64,000 nt of DNA from contig DAIRVG010000007.1 in NCBI GenBank assembly GCA_036802945.1, forward strand, positions 24,753-88,752, read 5' to 3'. This document shows positions 34,298 to 42,768 of this stretch, one piece after another; position 1 is the stretch's first letter; each line of letters begins with the position of its first letter. The translations under genes and the position numbers were made by a program. This DNA is from Gp6-AA40 sp036802945 (GTDB taxonomy: Bacteria > Acidobacteriota > Vicinamibacteria > Vicinamibacterales > UBA2999). The notes beneath the pieces were generated by a model. That model searched no databases and was not told where the DNA came from. It worked only from the letters and a program-made list of their open reading frames with translations.

Positions 34298-36532
34298 GTG
34301 CAAAGGCCCGAGTCCACGATTCAAGCAGCGCGCGTCTTCCTCATCTTGATCGCAGTGATCGCAACGTCCGGCCGTGCCGCCGCGCAGCAAGTGCCGCAGG
34401 CGGAGCCCGTGGCACGCGCATCGGCCGGCATTGCCGGCCCGAGGCCGGTCGCCGTGGCCAGGCGCACCGAGGAGGCGGTAATTCTCGATGGCACGCTTGA
34501 CGATCGCGTCTGGCAGGACGCGATTCCGATGACCGGTTTCGTACAGGCCGACCCGCTCGAAGGCGAGCCGCCGTCGGAGCTGACGGAAGTCCGGATGCTA
34601 TACGACGATGAGGCGATCTATATCGGCGTGACCAATTACGACAGCGACCCGTCGCAAATCGTGACGACCGATTCGCGGCGCGACTCCTCCCTGGGCGACC
34701 AGGATTCGTTCCAGATGATCTTCGACACCTACCTCGATTCTCAGAACGGGTTCGTGTTCGGCACCAACGCCCTGGGCGCCGAGTACGACGCCCAAGTCCG
34801 GTCACAGGACAATCCCACCACGAGCTGGGACGGCAGCTGGGAAGTCGAGACGCGCGTGACGGAGAATGCGTGGACCGCCGAGTTCCGCATCCCGCTCCGC
34901 ACGCTGCGCTACGGCCCGGCGCCGCAGGTGTGGGGCGTCAACTTCGTGCGCAACATCCAGCGCAGCCGCGAGAAGAGCTTCTGGTCGCCGCTGCCCCGCC
35001 AGTACGATCTGAACCGCCTTACCTCCGCGGGCGAGCTGCGCGGCCTCGAGCTGACGACGCCCCGCAACTTCAAGGTGCTGCCGTACGTTGTCGGCTCCGC
35101 CGACCGCACGTACGTGCCTCGATCGACGCCGGTCGACGGAAACGGCGACTGGGGGTTCGACGCGAAGTTCGGCGTGACGCCCAGCCTGAACCTGGATGCC
35201 ACGTACAACACGGACTTCGCGCAGGTCGAGGTCGACACGCAGCAGATCAACCTGACGCGTTTCAACCTCCGCTTCCCTGAGAAGCGTCCGTTCTTCCTCG
35301 AAAACTCCGGATTGTTCCGCATCGGCAAGGGAAATGAGATCGATCTGTTCTTCAGCCGGCGGATCGGCCTCGACGACAGCGGATTGCTGGTTCCGATCAA
35401 GGGGGGCGGCCGTCTGAGCGGCAAGGTGGCCAACGGGGTCAATGTCGGACTGCTGAACATGCAGACCGACAACGTCGGCACGAGCCCGGGCAATAACTTC
35501 ACCGTGGCGCGCACGAGCCGCGAGCTACCCAACCGGTCGAGCATCGGCGCGATCTTCGTCAATCGCTCCGCGACGGGAAGCCTTGCCGGACCGGATGACT
35601 GGAACCGCACGTTTGGCACCGACGCCCGCGTCGGAATCGGCGAACACATCTCGCTTGCGGGGTTTGCTGCACGCACCCGGACGCCTGGCCTGGGCGGGCG
35701 CGAGTACGCGTGGAATATCGATTCGGATTACGACAACGGCGTCCATCAACTCAGCTTCGAACATGGCGTGACCGGCGAATCGTTCAACCCCGAGGTGGGG
35801 TATCGCGAGATCGGCGTTGGCCAGAACTATCGCCGCACCTCGATGCGCGCGCAGGAGGTGATGCGCCAGGAGAAGATCCGCGGGTGGGGATTCCGCGAGT
35901 TCCTCCCGCACGTGAACTACACACGCTATGACTACCTCGAGGGAGGCCTCAACACCGCCGACCTCCACGTCGACAATCACTGGGATTGGGAGAACGGCAA
36001 CTTCGTCACGGTGGCGCTGAACGGCACGTGGGACGGCATCCGTGAGCCGTTTCAGGTCTTCCCGGGAATCATCGTGCCGCCAGGCGATCATGGCGGCCTG
36101 CGAATGACGATGCGCGCGAACAGCGATCGCCGCAAATGGCTGTACGGCCGCGTGCAGTGGGACAAGGGGCGTTTCCTCACCGGCGATCAGAGCAGCCCGA
36201 CGGTCCAGATGATCATCCGGGATGGTGGGCGTTTCGCGCTCGACACCACGTGGAATTACCGCTCGATCACGCTGCCGCAGGGCTCGTTCCACACCAACCT
36301 CGGGAACATGCGCGTGACGTACAACTTCACCCCGTCGGTGTTTGTGCAGAGCTTGCTGCAGTACAACGATCGGACCGACCGCTGGTCAACGAACCTCCGC
36401 TTTCACTGGCTGGAGACCGCGGGCACAGGGCTCTTCGCGGTGTTCAACAACACCGAGGCACTCGACGGCCTCGGTCCCGTAAACCGCGCGTTCATCCTGA
36501 AATACGTGCGGCAATTCGACATTCTGCGCTGA
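34298..36532 (+). CDS. Exported DUF5916 protein with CBM9-like N-terminus
   Basis: The protein of about 744 residues has a hydrophobic signal (VFLILIAVIATSGRAAAQ). A CBM9-like sandwich follows (about 60-230) with LDGTLDDRVWQDA, YDDEAIYIGVTNYD and DSFQMIFDTY. The DUF5916 domain then runs to the end, with FPEKRPFFLENSGLF and a series of long beta strands ending in ILKYVRQFDILR. The strand-rich end suggests an outer-membrane barrel. The start is uncertain: GTG 34298 is the codon closest to the signal peptide, and an ATG at 34205 would add 31 residues. Confidence 0.85.
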   Translation: MQRPESTIQAARVFLILIAVIATSGRAAAQQVPQAEPVARASAGIAGPRPVAVARRTEEAVILDGTLDDRVWQDAIPMTGFVQADPLEGEPPSELTEVRMLYDDEAIYIGVTNYDSDPSQIVTTDSRRDSSLGDQDSFQMIFDTYLDSQNGFVFGTNALGAEYDAQVRSQDNPTTSWDGSWEVETRVTENAWTAEFRIPLRTLRYGPAPQVWGVNFVRNIQRSREKSFWSPLPRQYDLNRLTSAGELRGLELTTPRNFKVLPYVVGSADRTYVPRSTPVDGNGDWGFDAKFGVTPSLNLDATYNTDFAQVEVDTQQINLTRFNLRFPEKRPFFLENSGLFRIGKGNEIDLFFSRRIGLDDSGLLVPIKGGGRLSGKVANGVNVGLLNMQTDNVGTSPGNNFTVARTSRELPNRSSIGAIFVNRSATGSLAGPDDWNRTFGTDARVGIGEHISLAGFAARTRTPGLGGREYAWNIDSDYDNGVHQLSFEHGVTGESFNPEVGYREIGVGQNYRRTSMRAQEVMRQEKIRGWGFREFLPHVNYTRYDYLEGGLNTADLHVDNHWDWENGNFVTVALNGTWDGIREPFQVFPGIIVPPGDHGGLRMTMRANSDRRKWLYGRVQWDKGRFLTGDQSSPTVQMIIRDGGRFALDTTWNYRSITLPQGSFHTNLGNMRVTYNFTPSVFVQSLLQYNDRTDRWSTNLRFHWLETAGTGLFAVFNNTEALDGLGPVNRAFILKYVRQFDILR

Positions 36533-36545
36533 ACAACGAAGCCTT

Positions 36546-36564
36546 AACCACGAAGGTCGTGGTT
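36546..36564. terminator. Hairpin after the DUF5916 gene
   Basis: AACCACGA and TCGTGGTT form a perfect 8-bp stem with a 3-base loop, followed by ATTTCTT. It starts 14 bases after the stop codon, so intrinsic termination is plausible. The stem is a minimal version of the CACGAAG repeats. Confidence 0.5.
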
Positions 36565-36713
36565 ATTTCTTAGGCTCGGTCCGAATGTTGTTCAACATGG
36601 GCTTGGTGGCTAATCCATCTTTGTGGCGCCACGCCGAGCTCTCAACACAAGCAGCGCGAGACAGATCACAACAGCGGCGCCTGCCACATCCCGCTGCGGC
36701 GACTGATCGCGTC

Positions 36714-36785
36714 GGGAGTCGGGATTCGGGACTCGGGATTCGCATTCGCGAGATCGGGACTCGAATCCCGAATCCCGAATCCCGG
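36714..36785. repeat. GGGATTC/GAATCCC inverted array
   Basis: Units of GGGATTC and GGGACTC on the left are answered by GAATCCC units on the right, separated by about 15 bases, giving a long potential hairpin. It lies just downstream of a cytochrome gene on the minus strand. A related array is at 52388-52489. Confidence 0.75.
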
Positions 36786-36790
36786 AATAT

Positions 36791-37417
36791 CTACTTCGTG
36801 CAGCGCGCGGCAGCCCCTCCCTGCGCGGGTGTCTTCTCGCGGTAGACGTCGTGGCAGTTCATGCACGCCGTCGAAAGGGTATCGGTGACCTCGACAACGG
36901 CATCCATGTTCTTCGACTGCCCGGCCTTGTAGGCCGCCATCCCGGCGTCGCGCAGTCCCTTCACGAACATCTGCCAGTCGGCGTTCCGCATCGGCACCGG
37001 CTTGCCGTTGGAGCAGACCCGCCCGGGAATCATCAGAAGGTTTGCCGCTTCGGCCATTGCGATACCGCTGTTCTCGATCGCCTCCCATCCGCCGTAGATA
37101 CTGGCGAGCGGATCCGTCGCCGCCGTCGGATCGGGAGCCTTCTTCACGGTCGTCGGATCCACGGTCTGCGCCGAAAAGACGACGTTCGAGTTAGGGAACA
37201 GGATGCCGCGCATCACCTGCTGAAGGTCGCCGTGCACCTGCCCTTGCGCCGCGGGAGCCGCGCCGCGGCCACGCGCGGCTGCCGGCGCTTGCGCTGCGCC
37301 GCCGGCCGGTGGCTGTGCGGTTCCGCGAGCGGGTGCTTGCGCGACTGCGATTTCGACACACAGAACTACGACCCCGATACACACGAGCAAGGCGAACGTA
37401 ACGGTTCGGATTCTCAT
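36791..37417 (-). CDS. Exported cytochrome c with C-terminal heme motif (c556-like)
   Basis: ATG 37417 has GAGG upstream and is followed by a signal peptide (FALLVCIGVVVLCVEIAVA). An Ala/Pro/Gly-rich linker (residues 28-60) precedes a helical domain whose single heme motif CMNCHDVYREK lies near the C-terminus. That placement is typical of four-helix-bundle cytochromes of the c' / c556 type. It may act as a soluble electron carrier or gas-binding heme protein in the periplasm. Confidence 0.8.
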   Translation of the reverse strand: MRIRTVTFALLVCIGVVVLCVEIAVAQAPARGTAQPPAGGAAQAPAAARGRGAAPAAQGQVHGDLQQVMRGILFPNSNVVFSAQTVDPTTVKKAPDPTAATDPLASIYGGWEAIENSGIAMAEAANLLMIPGRVCSNGKPVPMRNADWQMFVKGLRDAGMAAYKAGQSKNMDAVVEVTDTLSTACMNCHDVYREKTPAQGGAAARCTK

Positions 37418-37699
37418 GGAGTCCTCGATGGAAGATGAAGATGGCGCGTCAGCAGACAAATCGGACAACGTTTATGTCTACCGCGATCCGCGCTGAATTA
37501 CAAATGATCGCAGGCGAGCTTCGTCACGCTCGCCAGCACGTTGTTGTGAGTAGGATTGGCGCGTTGGAGTGAACTGCGCGCATGCGGAACCTGCGGGCGG
37601 AGGTTGCCGCGGCGCCGCAGATCCTGGATCTTCCCGCGACGCCGCCGCCTCTTTCGCAGCCCAGGCGCAAGAGCGAACTCTTCCGCCCGGTCGGTCACG

Positions 37700-38023
37700 T
37701 TACAACAACTGTTTCATCGTCCATTCGTTGTCGTTGACCAGGGCGCTGTACGTGTCGACCGTCAACGATCGCTTCGCGTAGGTGCACGCCACGACGAAGA
37801 GCGCCTTTTCTTCGTGCCAGTCCGCTCTCACCACGGTGCACTCGAATGTGGTGGTACCTCCGGCCGTCGAGAGCGCGAGTACATCACCTGGCTTGGGAAT
37901 AGCGGGCACCTGGATCCGCCTCGTAAATCTGACCGAGGAGTTGTCGATCCTCTTGTCGGCCTCGCTCGGCGAGCGAACCGTCAGAGTGGGGACCCGCATG
38001 TTGACTTCGATTTCTGTCGGCAT
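37700..38023 (-). CDS. Hypothetical protein, 107 aa, downstream of csp
   Basis: The small soluble protein opens MPTEIEVNMRVPTLTVRS and contains RIQVPAIPKPGDVLAL and FECTVVRADWHEEKALFVVACTY. The spacing suggests a compact beta-barrel fold. No signal peptide or known family was recognised. It starts 8 bases after the cold-shock gene on the same strand, so the two are likely cotranscribed. Confidence 0.6.
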   Translation of the reverse strand: MPTEIEVNMRVPTLTVRSPSEADKRIDNSSVRFTRRIQVPAIPKPGDVLALSTAGGTTTFECTVVRADWHEEKALFVVACTYAKRSLTVDTYSALVNDNEWTMKQLL

Positions 38024-38031
38024 CTCACCCG

Positions 38032-38235
38032 CTACTCGGGCTTGACGTTCTCCGCACGGGGCCCCTTTGGTCCCTGACCGACGGTGAAAGACACCGACTG
38101 TCCTTCGCGCAAGTCGTCAAAGCGCGTGCCTGTGCATGCGGACTGGTGGAAGAAGTACTCCGTGCCGTCCGAGGTGGCGATGAAACCGAACCCTTTGTCC
38201 GTCAACCGCTTGATAGTCCCTGTCGTGTTAGCCAT
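38032..38235 (-). CDS. Cold-shock domain protein (CspA family)
   Basis: The 67-residue single-domain RNA chaperone has the family order TGTIKRLTDKGFGFIATSDG (RNP1-like), EYFFHQSAC (RNP2-like) and SVSFTVGQGPKGPRAENV. It would bind single-stranded RNA or DNA. The frame is open upstream, but homology begins at ATG 38235. A long leader region with palindromes and a 22-bp tandem repeat lies upstream, suggesting RNA-level or operator control. Confidence 0.95.
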   Translation of the reverse strand: MANTTGTIKRLTDKGFGFIATSDGTEYFFHQSACTGTRFDDLREGQSVSFTVGQGPKGPRAENVKPE

Positions 38236-38257
38236 GAATCGCGTCCTCTCGTGAGCA

Positions 38258-38297
38258 CCCTGCGAGCTGCAGGGCGTTGACCCTGCGAGCTGCAGGG
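38258..38297. repeat. Two copies of a 17-bp palindrome upstream of csp
   Basis: CCCTGCGAGCTGCAGGG occurs exactly at 38258-38274 and 38281-38297, with a 6-base spacer. Each copy has self-complementary ends (CCCTGC...GCAGGG) around the centre. The pair lies in the csp leader on the minus strand. Confidence 0.8.
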
Positions 38298-38332
38298 TTG
38301 CGCTACGAAGTATCGCACTTCGGTACGGGGAA

Positions 38333-38376
38333 CCGAAGATATTCGCACGTAGGACCGAAGATATTCGCACGTAGGA
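38333..38376. repeat. Head-to-tail 22-bp tandem repeat upstream of csp
   Basis: Two perfect 22-bp units, each beginning CCGAAGATATTCGCACG, are joined without a spacer (38333-38354 and 38355-38376). They lie about 100 bases upstream of csp, in the divergent region shared with the ThDP enzyme gene. They look like operator half-sites. Confidence 0.8.
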
Positions 38377-38534
38377 TCGAAATCGTGTAAACAAGCCAGT
38401 GGATGGGCTTGTGACCATGGCCCCACCAAACCCAACAGTGGCGCCGGCGACGAAGTAGGCGTAAGCTTTCCGCCGTACGCGCTGTGCAGCCATCCGGCTC
38501 GGCGCACGGCCCACTACCAAAGAGTAGGACAGCG

Positions 38535-40475
38535 ATGACGAAGCAACCATCCGTAAATCGCCGTGACTTTCTGAAAAGCGCAGCCGCCACCAGCGCGGCG
38601 GCCGGCGCCGCGGCGTTCGTGCCCGCAGCTGCGGTCAACGCTCAAACGCCGGCGGCGAGTGTTCCGGCCGCGGCGCCGATCGCGCCGCGTGAAACGGACC
38701 CCCCTGGCGAAGCCGAGGTCCTGACGACCGACCGCCCGGGCGGCGATTTCATGGTCGACGTCCTGAAGGCCTTGAACTTCGAATACGTCGCCTCCAACCC
38801 GGGCTCGAGCTTCCGCGGCATTCACGAGTCCATCATCAACTACGGCGGCAACGCCGCGCCCGAATTCCTCACCTGCTGCCATGAAGAGTCGTCCGTTGCG
38901 ATGGCGCACGGCTACTTCAAGGCCGAAGGCAAGCCGATGGCCGTCCTGTGTCACGGCACGGTTGGCATGCAGCACGCGGCGATGGCGATCTACAACGCGT
39001 ACTGCGACCGTGTGCCTGTGTACATCCTCGCCGGCAACTCGCTCGATGCGACGATGCGGCGTCCCGGCGTCGAGTGGGCGCACAGCGTGCAGGACGCGGC
39101 GGCGATGGTGCGCGATTTCATCAAGTGGGACGATCTGCCGTTCTCGCTGCCGCACTTCGCGGAATCGGCCGTGCGCGCGTACAAGATCGCAATGACGCCG
39201 CCGATGATGCCGGTGCTCGTCGTGCTCGACGGCGGACTTCAGGAAGATCCGATCTCGGAGGAAGTCAAGGCGCGCCTCCGCATCCCGAGACTCACGCTGA
39301 CCACGCCACCCCAGGGAGATTCGGGCGCCGTGGCCGAAGCGGCGCGGCTCCTCGTCAACGCGCAGAACCCGGTCATCGTTGCCGACCGCGTCGCCCGCAC
39401 GCCTGCCGGGATGACCCGTCTCATCGAGCTCGCCGAGACGCTCCAGGCGCCGGTGATCGATCAGGGCGGTCGGATGAACTTCCCCTCGCGGCATCCGCTG
39501 AATCACAGCAACGGTGGGCGGGCGCTCATCGCCAACGCCGACGTGATCCTTGGCCTCGAGCTCACCGACTTCTGGGGCACGGTCGATGCGTTCCGCGATG
39601 CGCTCGTCCGCTCATCGAGATCGATCGTCAAGCCTGGAACGAAGTTGATCAGCATCAACGCCAACGATCTCTACACCAAGGGCAATTACCAGGACTTTCA
39701 GCGTTATCCCGAAGTGGACATCGCCATGGCGGCGGACGCCGAGGCCACACTGCCCGCGTTGATTGAGGCCTGTAAGCGCCTCATGACGGCCGACAGACAA
39801 CGAGCGCTACAAGAGCGCGGCAAGAAACTCGCCGAAACACATCAGAACGCCATGGATCGCGCGCGCGCGGAGGCGGCGTACGCATGGGACGCAAGCCCCA
39901 TCAGCACGGCTCGCATGGCGGCGGAATTGTGGGCACAGATCAAGAACGAGGACTGGTCGCTGGTCTCGGAGAGCGGCAACGTCAGCGGCTGGCCGATGCG
40001 ACTGTGGAATTTCGACAAACCGTATCGGCACTTCGGGGATTCGGGCGGCGCCGGTGTGGGTTACGGCGCGCCGGCGGCAGTGGGCGCTGCGCTCTCCAAC
40101 AGGAAGCGCGGGCGCCTGTCACTCACGATTCAGGGCGACGGTGACTTTATGTACGCGCCGGGCGTCTGGTGGACGGCAGCACACCACAAGATTCCGCTGC
40201 TCGCCGTCATGCACAATAACCGTGCGTACCACCAGGAAGTCATGCACCTGCAGCGGATGGCGGGCCGCCACCAGCGCGGCATCACACGCGCTCACATCGG
40301 GACGACGATCGACAACCCCAACATCGATTACGCAAAGATCGCGCAGGGTATGGGCGTGCACGCGCAAGGGCCAATCGCCAACGCAAACGATCTTGGCCCG
40401 GCAATCAAGCGGGCCCTCGAAGTCGTCAAGCGCGGCGAGCCGTCGCTCATCGACGTCGTGACACAACCTCGTTAG
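38535..40475 (+). CDS. Tat-exported thiamine-diphosphate enzyme (acetolactate synthase-like)
   Basis: The 646-residue protein has a Tat signal (NRRDFLKSAAATSAAAGAAAF) followed by the three-domain ThDP fold. The catalytic Glu lies in CHEESSVAMAHGYFKAEGKP, the middle domain in PVIVADRVAR, and the ThDP/Mg motif is GDGDFMYAPGVWWTAAHHK (about 535-555) followed by LLAVMHNN. Most relatives, such as acetolactate synthase and benzoylformate decarboxylase, are cytoplasmic, so a twin-arginine-exported copy is unusual. The substrate is not evident, and no FAD-site signature was recognised. ATG 38535 has TAGGA upstream. A cytochrome c gene follows by 72 bases on the same strand. Confidence 0.88.
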   Translation: MTKQPSVNRRDFLKSAAATSAAAGAAAFVPAAAVNAQTPAASVPAAAPIAPRETDPPGEAEVLTTDRPGGDFMVDVLKALNFEYVASNPGSSFRGIHESIINYGGNAAPEFLTCCHEESSVAMAHGYFKAEGKPMAVLCHGTVGMQHAAMAIYNAYCDRVPVYILAGNSLDATMRRPGVEWAHSVQDAAAMVRDFIKWDDLPFSLPHFAESAVRAYKIAMTPPMMPVLVVLDGGLQEDPISEEVKARLRIPRLTLTTPPQGDSGAVAEAARLLVNAQNPVIVADRVARTPAGMTRLIELAETLQAPVIDQGGRMNFPSRHPLNHSNGGRALIANADVILGLELTDFWGTVDAFRDALVRSSRSIVKPGTKLISINANDLYTKGNYQDFQRYPEVDIAMAADAEATLPALIEACKRLMTADRQRALQERGKKLAETHQNAMDRARAEAAYAWDASPISTARMAAELWAQIKNEDWSLVSESGNVSGWPMRLWNFDKPYRHFGDSGGAGVGYGAPAAVGAALSNRKRGRLSLTIQGDGDFMYAPGVWWTAAHHKIPLLAVMHNNRAYHQEVMHLQRMAGRHQRGITRAHIGTTIDNPNIDYAKIAQGMGVHAQGPIANANDLGPAIKRALEVVKRGEPSLIDVVTQPR

Positions 40476-40547
40476 CTATTGCGCGGGCCACAGAGAACGA
40501 GAAGGTGGCTCCGTGGCTTGTCGAGATCAAGGGTCAGGGAAAGGTAT

Positions 40548-40952
40548 ATGAATAGATTGCAGGCCGTAGTGACCATCTTGCTTGTGGGACTGGCAACCGC
40601 AATCGGCGTGTCCGCACAGGCGCCTTCGCCGGCTGCACCCGCGGCCGCTCCACCGGCGCGGGCGGCACAGGCGCCTGCAGGCAACGCCGAGGCGGGTAAG
40701 AAGTTGTTTGTCAGCTACGGCTGTTACCAGTGCCACGGATACGAGGCGCAGGGCTCGAGCGCAACCGGACCGCGGCTCGGCCCCCGTCCCCTGCAATTCG
40801 CAGCGCTCTCGAAGTACGTCCGGGCGCCAACGGGTCAGATGCCGCCGTACACGGCAAAGGTGTTGCCGGAGGCCGATCTCACGATCATCTATGCGTTTCT
40901 CCAGTCGCGGCCTGCGCCGCAAGCGGTCGAGGACATTCCGCTTTTGAAGTAA
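40548..40952 (+). CDS. Exported mono-heme cytochrome c
   Basis: The 134-residue protein has a signal peptide (VVTILLVGLATAIGVSA) and an Ala/Pro-rich linker. A class I cytochrome domain contains heme motif SYGCYQCHGYEAQG near residue 60 and a likely Met ligand in TGQMPPYTAKVLPE. It lies downstream of the ThDP enzyme and may receive electrons from it or from a partner oxidoreductase. Confidence 0.88.
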   Translation: MNRLQAVVTILLVGLATAIGVSAQAPSPAAPAAAPPARAAQAPAGNAEAGKKLFVSYGCYQCHGYEAQGSSATGPRLGPRPLQFAALSKYVRAPTGQMPPYTAKVLPEADLTIIYAFLQSRPAPQAVEDIPLLK

Positions 40953-41007
40953 TCGCCGACCCGGAACTTATCTGACTCCTCGAAACGCTGCACATGCTGG
41001 AGGAACT

Positions 41008-42465
41008 ATGCGTACAAGGCTGGTCGTCACCGCGCTGTTCATGACGTTGGTGTCCGTGAGCGTGAGCGCACAGGATGCCAACACCGTCCTCACCAACACA
41101 TCGAAAGCGCTGGGTGCCGATACCCTGCAGTCGATCACCTTCTCGGGATCCGCGTCGAACATCAATTTCGGGCAGACCAAGAGCATCAACGGACCCTACA
41201 CGCTGAACCCGATCACCAACTACACGCGCGCGATCGATCTGAACGCCTCCGCCTCGCGCGCGACGGGGCAGACCGCGCCCGCACAGCCGGGCGGCATGCC
41301 CGGCAACTTCAACCAGAACATCACGGCGATGCAGACCGCGTGGGCGCAGCAGCTCGAGATCGCGCTGACGCCGTGGGGCTTCCTGAAAGGCGCGGCCGCG
41401 AACAAGGCGACGCTCCGCAGCCAGCGGATGAACGGCAGGAACGTCAGCGTCGTGAGCTACAACCCTCCGCAGAAGGCGCCCTCGGGCCAGTCGTACACGG
41501 TGACCGGATACATCAACGAGCAGAATGAGATCGAGCGCGTGGAAACGCGGCTCGAGAATCCTATCCTCGGCGATCTTCCCGTGGAGAACGTCTACAGCGG
41601 GTACCAGATGTTCGGTACGCTGAAGGTCCCAACGCGAATTACGCAACGCAGGGCCGGATTCCCCGTTTTCGAAGCGACAATCACGGCCGCAACCGCGAAT
41701 CCTCCCAACATCACCGCTCTCCTGACACCTCCGCCGGCGCCTGGACGCGCGGGCGGACCGGGTGGCGCGCAGGCCGCCGCCGGGCCACCGGCACCGCCGG
41801 TCGTCGAGACGCAGAAGCTTGCGGACGGCCTCTTCCGCATTACGGGCGGGTACGTCGCAATAGCCGCTGATATGGGCGACCACATTGTGGTGCTCGAGGG
41901 CCCGCAGAATGAGGCTCGCGCTCTGGCGGTCATCAACGCGGCCAAGGCGGCCATCCCCGGCAAGCCGATTCGTTTCGTGGTGAACACGCATCCACACTTC
42001 GACCATGCGGGCGGGCTGGCTCCGTTTGTCGCCGAGGGCGCGACGATCCTGACGCACGAGAACAACGAGGACTTTCTGGAGAAGGCGCTGAACAACCCGC
42101 GGACGCTCGTCGGTGACACGCTCGCGAAGGCTAACCGGAAGGCGAACGTCGACGGCGTCGGTGACCGGAAAGTGCTCAGGGGCGGCAGCAACGTGATCGA
42201 GCTGCATCACGTCAGGGGCCTGGAGCACAACGACGGGATGCTCATCGCGTATCTGCCGAATCAGAAGATCCTGTTCTCTGCGGACTTCAATTTCCCCGCG
42301 CCGAATGCCGCGCCGGGGCCGGTGAATCCGTCGTTCATCGTGCTGCAGCAGAACATCGACCGGTTGAAGCTGGACTATGACGCCTTCATCACCGTGCACG
42401 CGCCGAATCCCGAACGGCCGTTGACGAAAGCCGACGTGCAAGCGTTGACGCGCGGCACAAACTGA
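41008..42465 (+). CDS. Exported metallo-beta-lactamase-fold hydrolase, long form
   Basis: A signal peptide (MRTRLVVTALFMTLVSVSVSA) precedes an N-terminal domain of about 220 residues resembling lipoprotein-type beta sheets. A Pro/Gly/Ala linker then leads to the hydrolase domain with the zinc motif NTHPHFDHAGG near residue 330, a second-site HHVRGLEHNDGM and a Asp in LFSADFNFPAP. The last motifs are degenerate compared with true beta-lactamases. Substrate is unknown; esters, lactones or sulfates are possible. It follows a cytochrome gene by 55 bases. Confidence 0.85.
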   Translation: MRTRLVVTALFMTLVSVSVSAQDANTVLTNTSKALGADTLQSITFSGSASNINFGQTKSINGPYTLNPITNYTRAIDLNASASRATGQTAPAQPGGMPGNFNQNITAMQTAWAQQLEIALTPWGFLKGAAANKATLRSQRMNGRNVSVVSYNPPQKAPSGQSYTVTGYINEQNEIERVETRLENPILGDLPVENVYSGYQMFGTLKVPTRITQRRAGFPVFEATITAATANPPNITALLTPPPAPGRAGGPGGAQAAAGPPAPPVVETQKLADGLFRITGGYVAIAADMGDHIVVLEGPQNEARALAVINAAKAAIPGKPIRFVVNTHPHFDHAGGLAPFVAEGATILTHENNEDFLEKALNNPRTLVGDTLAKANRKANVDGVGDRKVLRGGSNVIELHHVRGLEHNDGMLIAYLPNQKILFSADFNFPAPNAAPGPVNPSFIVLQQNIDRLKLDYDAFITVHAPNPERPLTKADVQALTRGTN

Positions 42466-42481
42466 AACACGCACGACAACC

Positions 42482-42552
42482 GCGGACCCACAGGGTCCGC
42501 GCCGCTTCCTAACGCCACGATTCGCAGGCTGCGCCACTTCAGCGCAGCCTGC
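42482..42552 (+). terminator. Twin hairpins after the MBL gene
   Basis: First stem GCGGACCC / GGGTCCGC (8 bp, loop aca) at 42482-42500. Second stem GCAGGCTGCGC / GCGCAGCCTGC (11 bp, loop cacttca) at 42524-42552. Both are perfect but lack a T-run. The first stem recurs with the same arms at 47913-47931. Confidence 0.6.
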
Positions 42553-42768
42553 GCCCCTCTTCAGATCTGTCCGCAGACTGGTCCCGGTCATAGCCGAGCC
42601 AAGAGATACTCGACGGTCATCCGGGGACGAAAGCGGTACTCCTATCCTGTATAACGGTGGATGCGGGCGGTGTGACGGCCACGCCGCCATCGTAATGTCA
42701 CGAGCATTGCCGGCCGACGTGCGCCATCATTTCTGGGCAAGAATACGCACACGGGGAGGAGTCAGATC

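Noticed and set aside
37498..37698. Minus-strand frame of 66 codons after the 107-aa gene
   Set aside because: Arg-rich composition and no homology; its GTG lies just after a stop, but nothing supports translation.
40885..42690. Minus-strand frame of 601 codons
   Set aside because: Antisense to the metallo-beta-lactamase gene and cytochrome gene; no conserved motif.
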